A stretch of DNA of 36,019 bases from the NCBI GenBank assembly GCA_900551985.1, contig URYG01000006.1, forward strand, positions 1-36,019, written 5' to 3'. A program made the translations under genes and the position numbers. This stretch comes from an uncultured Prevotella sp. GTDB taxonomy: Bacteria; Bacteroidota; Bacteroidia; Bacteroidales; Bacteroidaceae. Positions 8,738-17,700 of this stretch are shown here, piece by piece (within the stretch, counting starts at the first letter, position 1; the number at the start of each line of letters is the position of its first letter). Under the pieces are notes generated by a model. It was not told the DNA's origin. It saw only the letters and a list, made by a program, of their open reading frames with translations, and did not search any database.

Positions 8738-9778
8738 CTATTCTGCTGGATTGATCTTTTCCAGCATGATTTCTATCAGTCTCGGAACCCCATAGTCTTC
8801 TATCTCACTTTCCCTAATCCAGATGTAATCATCCGGAAGTGGAGGACGGCTTTCTGTTTCCAGGAGATAGAAGTCGGCAAGAAGGATGCGATGAGTCAGT
8901 ACATGCTTGACATCTTTTGCCAGCAAGACCGGATTCTTCACGAAAGAAGGCAGTTCCTTGACATCCGAAACATTATAAGGCTCCCATAATCCCTGCCAGA
9001 TATCTCCTTCTCCACGGCGATGGATAGCAACCATCGGTTCAGTATTTCCTGCACCATCCGCAGCCGAAGATTTACACCTTATATATATATAGGAGAGATG
9101 GCGGGTCTTCACCTTCACGGTCTTGTTCTTGACGGGCAGTTCCTCTACCCTGCCGCAACGCAAAGCCTCGCAGGTTTCGGCAAGCGGACAGAGCAGACAC
9201 TTCGGAGACTGGGGAGTGCATTGAATCGCACCGAAATCCATCATTCCCTGATTATAGGATGCCGCATCGGAAGCAGGCAAGAGGGATTGTGCCAAAGCCG
9301 CAAACTCCTTTTTTCCCTGGGTTGAGTTGATAGGAGTATCGATGCCGAAATATCGGGAAAGCACCCGATAGACATTGCCATCAACCACAGCTGCCGGAAT
9401 ATCGAAAGCGAAAGAGCCGATGGCAGCAGCAGTATAATCGCCTACTCCCTTCAGGGATTTGATGCCATCAAGGGTATTGGGGAAAGCTCCGAGAGCCACG
9501 ATCTGCTTGGCAGCAGTATGAAGATTGCGGGCACGGGAATAATACCCCAAGCCCTGCCAGAGTTTCAAGACATCATCCTCGCTGGCTGCAGCCAGGTCTT
9601 CTACCTTGGGATAGGTTTGCATAAACCGTTCCCAATATTCCCAACCTTGGGCTATGCGGGTCTGCTGAAGGATGATTTCGCTCAGCCAGATGGCATAAGG
9701 ATCCCTGGTTTCGCGCCAAGGCAGGTCTCTGCCGTTCTCACGAAACCAACGGATAATGACAGCAGAAAAGCTATTCAT
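8738..9778 (-). CDS. mutY: A/G-specific adenine glycosylase MutY
   Basis: Removes adenine mispaired with 8-oxoguanine. The N-terminal HhH-GPD domain includes the catalytic Glu in WLSEIILQQTRI, the helix-hairpin-helix LKGVGDYTAAAIGSFAF and the Asp in VVDGNVYRVLSRY. The 4Fe-4S cluster ligands follow the C-x6-C-x2-C-x5-C spacing (CTPQSPKCLLCPLAETC, about residues 187-204). The C-terminal part is the NUDIX-like 8-oxoG reader domain. The chosen start is the ATG at 9778 (MNSFSAVIIRW). The upstream MNF reading would need a TTG start and lies in a repeat. A (TA)6 tract sits inside the gene at 9080-9091. Confidence 0.94.
   Translation of the reverse strand: MNSFSAVIIRWFRENGRDLPWRETRDPYAIWLSEIILQQTRIAQGWEYWERFMQTYPKVEDLAAASEDDVLKLWQGLGYYSRARNLHTAAKQIVALGAFPNTLDGIKSLKGVGDYTAAAIGSFAFDIPAAVVDGNVYRVLSRYFGIDTPINSTQGKKEFAALAQSLLPASDAASYNQGMMDFGAIQCTPQSPKCLLCPLAETCEALRCGRVEELPVKNKTVKVKTRHLSYIYIRCKSSAADGAGNTEPMVAIHRRGEGDIWQGLWEPYNVSDVKELPSFVKNPVLLAKDVKHVLTHRILLADFYLLETESRPPLPDDYIWIRESEIEDYGVPRLIEIMLEKINPAE
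9080..9091. repeat. (TA)6 dinucleotide tract within mutY
   Basis: Twelve bases of alternating TA encode part of the linker after the Fe-S domain (SYIYIRCK). Gain or loss of one unit would shift the frame and remove the C-terminal 8-oxoG recognition domain. Confidence 0.8.
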
Positions 9779-9805
9779 AAAGTTCAATGTTCAAAGTTCA
9801 AAGTA
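9776..9805. repeat. TTTGAAC-type repeat at the mutY start
   Basis: On the minus strand CTTTGAACTTTGAAC, then ATTGAACTTTATGA fill the gap between the channel gene and mutY; the ATG in it is the mutY start codon. A near-identical stretch ending in ATTGAACTTTATGA follows ddh at 24675-24711. Confidence 0.75.
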
Positions 9806-9806
9806 A

Positions 9807-11060
9807 CTACTGCTCCGGATATTGCTCGTAAATCTTCAGACCGAATTCATTGGCAAGCGCATAGGCATGCTCCATGATGTCGGCAAGGATATGCTCGTAA
9901 TTAACCCATACCTTATCCTTGATGAAGAAATAGAACTCGATAGGAAGACCACACTGGGTAGCTTCCATGTGGCGCACCATCAAGGTAAGTTCCGTATTCA
10001 CTTCAGGGCGCTGACGCAGATATTTCTCCATAAACCTGCGATAAAGCTGGAGATTGGTTGGAGCCAAAGCTGCAGGATTCTTCAAATCCTCAATATCCTT
10101 TCCTTCCTCCCTATCCTTTTCTATCGCCTTCTGAAGAGATTCCTTCAACTTAAAGGAATCCTCTGTGGCGAAATGCTTGGCAAGCAAGGTCTGCTTCAAG
10201 GTCTCATCTACCAATCGGATGCTACGGAAATCAAAATAAACGATTCGCTTTACTCTTCTTCCCCCACTCTTCTGCATGCCAATCCAGTTCTGGAACGAAC
10301 CGTTCACCAGGGTAGCAGGCGAGATGGTAACGATGGTGTTATCGAAATTACGCACCTTTACGGTAGTAAGTGACATATCCTCTACGATACCATTGGCATC
10401 TACCGACTTCACGGTAATCCAATCACCCTTGTGCAGCATATCATTACTGGTGAGTCGCACACCGGCAGCCAGACCGAGGATGGTATCCTTGAAAACCAAC
10501 ATCAAGACAGCCGAAGTAGCACCCAAGCCGGCAAACAAGGTCATCGGGCTCTTACCCAACAGGATGGCTACCACCACCACTCCAGCCACAAAGAGCATCA
10601 GAACCCTGAGCACACCGCAGAAGGTATGGAAATACTGCTGAGCCGAAGAGCGGCGCTCTCCGCTATTCTCCAATCCCTTGAACGAACCGATAAACACCAA
10701 TGCCGTGCGCACCGACATCACCACGATATAGATACCCGTAGCACGCTCCAGAATCTCCTTGAAGATAGGATATTCCAGATAGATAAGCGGCATGAGCGAC
10801 CATATTACCACTGCCGGCACGATATGGCAGGCAGAAGTGAGCACCTTCTTGTTCAGCAACACATCATCCCAGGAAACCTCCGTCTTTTCCGTAATCTTCG
10901 AGATCAACGGAACTACAATCTTACGACACAGGAAATCGCTCAGCATCGCCAGCAAGATAGCTGTGACGGTGAGCAGGATATGACGAAGCATAGGCACGTA
11001 ATCACCTGTGACACCTGCCCATGTTATCATTTCATCTACAAATCTACGAATTTCTTCCAT
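9807..11060 (-). CDS. MscS-family mechanosensitive channel, YbdG-like
   Basis: A 417-residue inner-membrane channel protein. Several N-terminal membrane segments (around residues 23-45, 77-97, 102-122 and 145-165) precede the pore-lining helix and MscS beta domain (LFAGLGATSAVLMLVFKDT, then GDWITVKSVDANGIVEDMS and VRNFDNTIVTISPATLVNGSFQNW). The length and long C-terminal region (VDETLKQTLL to NEFGLKIYEQ) resemble E. coli YbdG (415 residues) more than the short MscS. YbdG-type proteins give small-conductance osmotic protection. It lies 15 bases after the carboxypeptidase stop and 28 bases before mutY, in one minus-strand run. Confidence 0.9.
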   Translation of the reverse strand: MEEIRRFVDEMITWAGVTGDYVPMLRHILLTVTAILLAMLSDFLCRKIVVPLISKITEKTEVSWDDVLLNKKVLTSACHIVPAVVIWSLMPLIYLEYPIFKEILERATGIYIVVMSVRTALVFIGSFKGLENSGERRSSAQQYFHTFCGVLRVLMLFVAGVVVVAILLGKSPMTLFAGLGATSAVLMLVFKDTILGLAAGVRLTSNDMLHKGDWITVKSVDANGIVEDMSLTTVKVRNFDNTIVTISPATLVNGSFQNWIGMQKSGGRRVKRIVYFDFRSIRLVDETLKQTLLAKHFATEDSFKLKESLQKAIEKDREEGKDIEDLKNPAALAPTNLQLYRRFMEKYLRQRPEVNTELTLMVRHMEATQCGLPIEFYFFIKDKVWVNYEHILADIMEHAYALANEFGLKIYEQYPEQ

Positions 11061-11075
11061 AAACTTCTAACTTAA

Positions 11076-12353
11076 TTATGGTTGGCAGAGCAGGTTACAA
11101 ACCTTGTCTGCAAAATGTCTGGCATTGCTGCCATGCATGATTCCATTATTGATGATAGAGAAGCAAAGCTCATGTCCATTGGCTGCCGTACAATAGCCAG
11201 CCAGCGAGATGATACCAGTCAGGGTACCCGTCTTTGCCTTGACATTGCCGTGGGCACTGCCGCTCTTCATACGCTTCTTCAGGGTTCCATCCACACCTGC
11301 TATAGGCAAGGAATGAATCAGATGCTGCTTGATGTTGTCATTGCGGAAAGCATAACGGAGCATCATCACCTCCAGCTCGGCACTGAGATAGTTGTAGAGC
11401 GACAAGCCCGAACCATCTGCCAGTCTGTAGCGGGAAGCATCCAGTCCCAGCTTATTGATCAACTGCCGTTCCACGTTGCGGGCACTCTTGGCACTTGCCG
11501 GACGGTTGCCCGTAGAAGCCGCAATCTGGTAATACATGCACTCGGCATAGAGATTGTCACTCTCCTTCATCATTTTATGCAGAACCTGGTCCATGGTATG
11601 GAAACGGGTACAGATGGTAAAGGCATTGGCAGGACAGGTCTTGGTAGAGGCATACATCTCCTCATATTCAATGTCTGCATCCTTCAACTTAGCCAGGAAA
11701 CGGTCCATGAAGATGTCCTTGCGGGAAAACACCAATGGCGAAAGTACCGGATTATCATCATCCCAGCACCAGCCTTCGCCCAGCAATGCCGCATCCTTCA
11801 TCGAACGGTCGGCATATACGTTACCACGAATGGTATCCACACCCATATCCTTGAGACTGTTGACAAATGCCGTCAGGTCATCACTGTTGAAACGGGGATC
11901 CATACCTCCCACACAATAAACATCACCCGTCAGCACACCGTCCTCGATGGTTCCGGTATATTTCAACTGAGTCTTGAACTGATAGGAACCACCCAACTTG
12001 TCTAGTGCTGTGATGGCTGTCAAGAGCTTCATCGTACTTGCCGGGCGCATCAGCTGTCGTTCGTTGTGCTTGTAGATGCAGGAATCAGCATCCATATCCC
12101 AGACCATGATCCCCACCTGCGATGTCTCAAACATCTTACTTTCCAAGAGTTTGCCGATACCTACCTGCACCGATTCGGGCCAAGGCAGCTTCAATGTATC
12201 AGCAGCCAGGGAATCCAACATCGTGGAGTCGGTCACTTCCGTGTCGTCCTGCGACTCCACCACTTCTCCTTCAATCACATCCTGAGCCTGCACCGGCATC
12301 GCCATGAGCGTAGCCATGATGAAGCTCATCATCATATATATAATCTTTTTCAT
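11076..12353 (-). CDS. dacB: D-alanyl-D-alanine carboxypeptidase/endopeptidase (PBP4 type)
   Basis: A periplasmic class C penicillin-binding protein that trims peptidoglycan stem peptides or cuts cross-links. The signal peptide is MKKIIYMMMSFIMATLMAMPVQAQ. The three catalytic motifs are present: SxxK at Ser106-Lys109 (RPASTMKLL), SxN in ESDNLYAE near 264, and KTG in VKAKTGTLTG near 370. The 425 residues fit the shorter Bacteroidota members. The start overlaps the stop of the preceding small membrane-protein gene by an ATGA, implying coupled translation. An acidic stretch after the signal peptide (about residues 26-50) is not part of the enzyme fold. Confidence 0.94.
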   Translation of the reverse strand: MKKIIYMMMSFIMATLMAMPVQAQDVIEGEVVESQDDTEVTDSTMLDSLAADTLKLPWPESVQVGIGKLLESKMFETSQVGIMVWDMDADSCIYKHNERQLMRPASTMKLLTAITALDKLGGSYQFKTQLKYTGTIEDGVLTGDVYCVGGMDPRFNSDDLTAFVNSLKDMGVDTIRGNVYADRSMKDAALLGEGWCWDDDNPVLSPLVFSRKDIFMDRFLAKLKDADIEYEEMYASTKTCPANAFTICTRFHTMDQVLHKMMKESDNLYAECMYYQIAASTGNRPASAKSARNVERQLINKLGLDASRYRLADGSGLSLYNYLSAELEVMMLRYAFRNDNIKQHLIHSLPIAGVDGTLKKRMKSGSAHGNVKAKTGTLTGIISLAGYCTAANGHELCFSIINNGIMHGSNARHFADKVCNLLCQP

Positions 12354-12757
12354 TGTCTTTTACTAATTTCTTTCTCGAAAGCCTCTTCATTATCGGGCTG
12401 CACCGTTACCATATTATGATGTCCGTATTCTATCACCACACAATGATCCAATCCCAGAAAGGTCTTGGCGGTATGCACGCTGGTGATGTCGCATACCGGC
12501 ACATTCCTGTTGGAAGAGAACCTGCCCTCGTTGATGATGAGATATTCCATCTCGTCATCCCGGTCGATAGGTTTCACCTTCTTGAATGTATAGGTGGTAT
12601 TCAGAATACGCTCAATCATGCCCACAATGATGATGGCAACGAAAATGCCAATAATCGCCATCTTGACCCAGAAGAAATATCCTGCCAGGAGGGCGAAAAC
12701 CACCACTCCAACACGAGCCGTCGTATTGAAGCGCTTATGAAAAGTTCTATCTGCCAT
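12350..12757 (-). CDS. Small membrane protein with a PH-like domain
   Basis: A 135-residue protein with two closely spaced hydrophobic segments (about residues 15-31 and 33-49). A soluble domain of predicted beta strands and a final helix follows (EYLIINEGRFSSNRNVPVC, DITSVHTAKTFLGL, VVIEYGHHNMVTVQ, EEAFEKEI). This is the layout of bacterial PH-domain (bPH-type) membrane proteins; the assignment is by pattern only. It heads the minus-strand run and overlaps dacB by four bases, so a link to the cell envelope is plausible. Function is unknown. Confidence 0.7.
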   Translation of the reverse strand: MADRTFHKRFNTTARVGVVVFALLAGYFFWVKMAIIGIFVAIIIVGMIERILNTTYTFKKVKPIDRDDEMEYLIINEGRFSSNRNVPVCDITSVHTAKTFLGLDHCVVIEYGHHNMVTVQPDNEEAFEKEISKRQ

Positions 12758-12838
12758 ATCTCGTTCTTTTATCTTTAAAATAGCGTTTTCAGCTACTATT
12801 TGATAGTCTAAAAGACTATATTACCTTAAAATTCGCTG

Positions 12839-12846
12839 CAAAATTA
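12839..12846 (-). promoter_or_regulatory. -7 box for the PH-like/dacB/channel/mutY/nuclease run
   Basis: On the minus strand the sequence is TAATTTTG, matching TAnnTTTG, about 81 bases upstream of the ATG at 12757. It is divergent from the nadB box at 12889-12896, only about 40 bases away. No good -33 was found. Confidence 0.55.
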
Positions 12847-12888
12847 CAAAAAATCCCTCTCTTATTACTCTTTTTAAAGAGAAATTAG

Positions 12889-12896
12889 TACTTTTG
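12889..12896 (+). promoter_or_regulatory. -7 box for nadB
   Basis: TACTTTTG matches TAnnTTTG and ends 32 bases before the nadB ATG. The -33 region is AT-rich without a clear TTTG. Confidence 0.6.
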
Positions 12897-12928
12897 CAAA
12901 CAATTAAGCATTATTAGAATAAACTCAC

Positions 12929-14518
12929 ATGGTTTATAAGTATGATTTTCTGATTATCGGCTCAGGAGTTGCCGGTATGAGTTACGCCCTGAAAGTAGCC
13001 AGAGCGCATAAAGGTAAAGTGTGTATGATCTGCAAAACCTCACTCGACGAGGCAAACACTTCATTTGCACAAGGTGGTGTGGCGTCAGTTACCAACTTGG
13101 AAGTAGATAACTTCGACAAGCACATACAGGATACAATGATCGCTGGTGATTACATCAGCGACTATAAGGCTGTGAAGCAGGTTGTCACCATGGCACCAGA
13201 GCAGATCAAGGAGCTCGTGCAGTGGGGTGTCAACTTCGACAAGCAGCAGGATGGCAAGTTCGATCTTCATCGTGAGGGCGGACACAGCGAGTTCCGCATT
13301 CTTCATCACGCTGATGATACAGGTGCTGAAATCCAGCGCGGTCTGATGGAGGCAGTACGCAACTGCCCTGACATCGATATCAAGGAAAATCATTTCGCTG
13401 TAGAAATCATCACACAGCACCATCTGGGTGCCCGTGTTACCCGCCGTACACCTTATATTAACTGTTACGGAGCCTACGTTCTGAATCCTGATACCCAGAA
13501 GGTGGATACCTATCTGAGCAAGGTTACCGTGATGTGTACCGGTGGATGTGGTGCCGTTTATCAGACTACCACCAACCCTGTCATCGCTACCGGTGATGGC
13601 GAGGCGATGGTTTACCGTGCCAAGGGTACCGTAGCCGACATGGAGTTCGTACAGTTCCACCCTACAGCCCTCTATCATCCTGGAGAGACCCACCCTGCAT
13701 TCCTCATCACCGAGGCGATGCGTGGATACGGCGGCATCCTGCGTCTGCCTAACGGCGAAAGCTTCATGGAGAAATATGATAAGCGACTGAGCCTGGCTCC
13801 TCGTGACATCGTGGCACGTGCCATCGATAAGGAGATGAAGATTCACGGTCTGGATCATGTCTGCCTGGATGTTACCCATAAGAATCCTGAGGAAACCAAG
13901 CGTCACTTCCCTAATATCTACGCCAAGTGTCTGAGCATCGGCATCGATATTACCAAGGATTATATCCCGGTTCGTCCTGCAGCCCACTATATGTGTGGTG
14001 GTATCAAGGTAGATCTGAACGGATGTTCAAGCATCAACCGCCTCTATGCCTTGGGCGAGTGCTCTTGCACCGGTCTGCATGGTGGCAACCGTCTTGCCAG
14101 CAACTCTCTTATCGAGGCTGTGGTTTATGCCGAGACTGCTGCCAAGCACAGTCTGGAACATGTAGATGAATACGACTTCAATGAGAAGGTTCCTGCATGG
14201 AACGACGAGGGTACCATGACCAACGAGGAGAAGGTTTTGATTACCCAGAGCATCAAGGAGGTAGGCGAATGCATGAGCAACTATGTAGGTATCGTTCGTA
14301 GCGACCTCCGCCTGAAGCGTGCCTGGGACCGCCTCGACCTGCTTTACGAAGAGACCGAGAATCTCTTCAAGCGTGTGAAGGTAAGCAAGGATCTCTGCGA
14401 GCTCCGCAACATGATCAATGTAGGTTATCTCATCACCCGTATGGCTATTGAGCGCAAGGAGAGCCGTGGTCTTCACTATACCATCGACTACCCTGTTCAC
14501 GCTTACGATAAGAAATAA
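12929..14518 (+). CDS. nadB: L-aspartate oxidase
   Basis: The first enzyme of de novo NAD synthesis: a flavoprotein that oxidises L-aspartate to iminoaspartate, the substrate of quinolinate synthase. The 529 residues start with the FAD-binding fold (DFLIIGSGVAGMSYALKVA). They include ANTSFAQGGVA, EFVQFHPTALYHPG, the succinate dehydrogenase-like active-site block (RPAAHYMCGGIKVD) and HGGNRLASNSLIEAVVYA. Length and motifs are standard. nadA and nadC are not adjacent here, so it is a stand-alone gene with its own promoter and terminator. Confidence 0.96.
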   Translation: MVYKYDFLIIGSGVAGMSYALKVARAHKGKVCMICKTSLDEANTSFAQGGVASVTNLEVDNFDKHIQDTMIAGDYISDYKAVKQVVTMAPEQIKELVQWGVNFDKQQDGKFDLHREGGHSEFRILHHADDTGAEIQRGLMEAVRNCPDIDIKENHFAVEIITQHHLGARVTRRTPYINCYGAYVLNPDTQKVDTYLSKVTVMCTGGCGAVYQTTTNPVIATGDGEAMVYRAKGTVADMEFVQFHPTALYHPGETHPAFLITEAMRGYGGILRLPNGESFMEKYDKRLSLAPRDIVARAIDKEMKIHGLDHVCLDVTHKNPEETKRHFPNIYAKCLSIGIDITKDYIPVRPAAHYMCGGIKVDLNGCSSINRLYALGECSCTGLHGGNRLASNSLIEAVVYAETAAKHSLEHVDEYDFNEKVPAWNDEGTMTNEEKVLITQSIKEVGECMSNYVGIVRSDLRLKRAWDRLDLLYEETENLFKRVKVSKDLCELRNMINVGYLITRMAIERKESRGLHYTIDYPVHAYDKK

Positions 14519-14538
14519 TTTTTTTAAGCTATCATATA

Positions 14539-14578
14539 AAGCCGCCAGGATATTCTCACACGATATCCTAGCGGCTTT
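14539..14578 (+). terminator. Terminator after nadB
   Basis: AAGCCGCCAGGATAT (from 14539) pairs with ATATCCTAGCGGC (14564-14576) with a single internal mismatch, followed by TTTTTC. Weaker A/T flanks on the other side could let it also serve sprA. Confidence 0.85.
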
Positions 14579-14653
14579 TTCTTTGTTTATATGAAAGCTC
14601 AAATACTTAATGACACTAATAACCAATGACATTGATGACCACACTTTTGCAGC

Positions 14654-14715
14654 AAAGATTTTGGTAAAACGACATATTTTCGCCAAAAAGATTTTGGTAA
14701 AACATATTTTTTATG
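14654..14715. repeat. Two-copy 33-bp direct repeat between nadB and sprA
   Basis: AAAGATTTTGGTAAAAC occurs at 14654 and 14687, exactly 33 bases apart, and similarity continues into ATATTTT. The second copy contains the -33 element of the promoter at 14693-14723. Confidence 0.8.
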
Positions 14716-14723
14716 TAGCTTTG
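14693..14723 (+). promoter_or_regulatory. Promoter pointing into sprA antisense
   Basis: TTTG (14693-14696) and TAGCTTTG (14716-14723) are 19 bases apart, one of the best -33/-7 matches in the window. The only thing downstream on this strand is the antisense of sprA, whose 3' end is at 14748. It may drive an antisense RNA or be the relic of a lost gene. Confidence 0.5.
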
Positions 14724-14747
14724 CACCGCAGTTGGGCGATAAAAACA

Positions 14748-17700
14748 TCATCTCGTCAGGGAGAACTTGATGCTCAGACCGAAATCCTGCGTGGTCGTCG
14801 GATAACTGCTGCTCGACAAGAGCGGCGTATTGGTCTGGCGATCATAGTAGAAGCTCATGGTGAGCATCTTGCTCAAGGTATAATCAGCCGTGAAACTCAG
14901 CTTCAGGGCATTGTTGCCGCTGCTGGCGCTGCTCGTCATCGTGGCTATATCACGGACGATGGCTGCCTGCTTGCGGAAACTGAAGTCGAGACGCAGGTTC
15001 AGGTCGTGATTAGGACCGTAGTTCTGGGTCTGATTCTTGCTTCCGTTTCTGCTGTTCTGCTGGGCACCCGTTCTTCCCTTCACCTTGTGTGCCTTTGGAG
15101 CTCCGAAGAGGTTGAAGTTATTGATGCGATAGCCCATACCTACCACCCAGTCTTTGCTCAGCGCCTCGTTCACCTGTACACTCGTCATACTGAGGTTCAG
15201 CACTCGGGTCTGGCGATACTCACCCTTGATGGTCATATTATTGTTCAGCGTAACATCCATACCGAGCAATGGCGAGAATGCCTCGTTGATGCTCACCTGC
15301 GAAACATTGAACATGCTGCTAGGCGATGGATTGCCCGTAGAGGCATCCGTCACGAAGCCCAGACCATTCATATACTCCTGATAGGTACTGTAGCTACTGT
15401 AGCTGCCCACGGCAAAGATGCTCTTGTAGGCGTGGTTGATGTTCACACTCTTGAAGTGCTCACGGAACCAAGGCAACTTGCCCAAGCCACTATAGCGCAC
15501 CGTCCAGTTTGGCAAGAGCCGGCTCAATGCCGGGAAGATGGAGAGCGAACTGCCGCCCATCGAGGTATAGGCATTGAGGAATGCAGGAATCATCACATCA
15601 CCACTATACGGATTAACCGGTGTGCGGGAAGCATCATACTTGCCTCCGCCCAAGGTAGACCCCACAGGATATACCGTTCCGGCATACTGCGACTCCACCC
15701 GCTGGCGGAAACCATCGAGCGAGCCGACAAACTTCTCGAAAGTCTTGCTGCGATAACCACTGTTGGCATTTCCGATGCCCTCGAAAGCCGAACTCAGCGA
15801 GATGGTAGTCATCTGGAAAGTTCCGCTCTGGGTGGTCGGTGTACCCTCATACATATATTGTATGCTCTTTTGCGTGGTCATGGTGCGGGTGGCAGAAAGA
15901 TCAATCTTGAAATCCTTAACCGGTTCCAAGGTGGCACGCAGCTGCAGGTTCTCGGTCTTGCTGGTGGTAGCCGGCGTAGCAATCGAGTCGTTGCAGAGCA
16001 GCCAGTCGTTTTCTCTTGCCTTTCCGATATAGCTGTCATCCACCAGTCCGAAGGCGAAATCCAGTCCCGGAGCCATCGTTCCCACTTTCTTCTGTCCGAA
16101 GGCATCACCCACGTTAGGAGTAAAGCCCGGCAGGAGCATCTGATAGTTGTTGCGGTAAGTGAAGCTCACCTTGCGCAGCATCATTGCCAATCGGGCAGCC
16201 GTCTGGGCTGTCCGGTACCATCTTTCGTTATCGAGCGGCTCTTTCGGCATCACCGTAATCTTCAGCTTCATCATGCTATCCACCTTCGACTTGATACGGA
16301 TCTGGTTGTTATCCACCTTTTTATATTTCAGATGATACACCTTTCCATCCTCCGTCTTTGCCGAAATGATGAGTCGCTTGCTGTTCTTGCCATGTCTGAT
16401 GAGCAGGGAAGTATCCGGCAGGAGGGTGATTTCCTTCTCGAAAGCCTTCCTGTTTTTCGGAAGCGCCTTCGCCAAATCTACCTGATTCTTCTGCCCATTC
16501 TTCTGCATATTATCTTTCTGCTGCCCATTCTTCTGCCCATCGTTCTTCTGCTGGACATTCTTCTGCAAAGCCTGCTTTCGCTTGGCTTCCTTCTCCTTCT
16601 TCTTCCTCTCTATCTCACTCCTGCTTATCGAGCGGTTGAATCGGTCATTCGCCTTCTTGAGGAATGGGATGTGGTTGTAGAGGCGCACCAGGTCGAAGCT
16701 TCCGTTAATCGTCAGCTCGCGCTGGGTGTTGATGGTGTTGCCATACGAGTTGCCGTTCTCATCCTCCGTACCTCGCTCCCAAGTATAGTTGGCGTTGTAG
16801 GAAGCATCGGTATTCACCCAGTCGAAGACTGGCAGCAGATGGATAGGCAACTTGTAGGATGCCGTGAAGTTCTGACTGTAGTCGAGCGGCGTACCCCAGC
16901 TCTTCACACTCTGCCATACCGAACTTCGATACACCGAATCCTTCCAGGCATGATACTGGTCGGCATAGAGATCGGCATTCACATCCGGATAAGGCACATC
17001 CACCTGTGCATGGGTGGCACTCTGGAAGTTCATGTGCAGGTTCTTGGTCAGATCCCAGCGCAGAGAGAACTCGCGGTTCCAGAGGAACTGGTCGCTCACG
17101 GTGAGCGGCAGCTGCGAATTGAGCGTACTCTCCATATCGCGTTCCTGCAGCTCATAGGTCTCGTGCGTCATCTCGGTATTGAAGGCGATGTTCTGAGGCA
17201 GCCAGTTTAATCCGAATCGCTTCAGGATGTCGAGCCACTTGCTCTTGTTCTTCCACTTTTTGAAAGGTTCCCACGCCTTGTAGATAGGTGTCCAGGAATA
17301 ATCCAGGGCTCCGCGCCAGTTGTCCCGATTCTCGAAGACCGTGGTCTCACCCGTGGTATGCTGATGGGCATGACTGTAGGTAAACGAGAAGTTGGCAGGA
17401 TCGTAAGGCATAGGATGGCGACGGGTGGCGATGCCTACCCGGGCATTGGATACCGAGAAGTTGGTCTGGGTGACTTTGGTCACGGCGATGTTCTCGATAG
17501 AGTCACGCTCCGCCTTCGAACCGGCGGCATCCAGCGCATCCTTCAGTTCCATATCCGTATCCAGCGGATTGTATTTCGGAGAAGTCTTCTCCTTCGTCAC
17601 ACTATAATATAAAGGTATGCTCACCTTCGCCTTGTCGGGGAAGAACTTACCCATCTCCAACGAGGTGGTCACGCTATAGGCACCATAATTATCGGTGCTG

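Noticed and set aside
9779..9787. Earlier mutY start (MNFMNS) at 9787
   Set aside because: It needs a TTG start inside the TTTGAAC repeat. The ATG at 9778 gives the normal MutY N-terminus.
14610..17210. Long plus-strand open frame (866 codons) antisense to sprA
   Set aside because: It is the mirror of the sprA coding frame. Its residues show no domain or membrane pattern, and sprA on the other strand is unmistakable. Only the promoter before it was kept as a finding.
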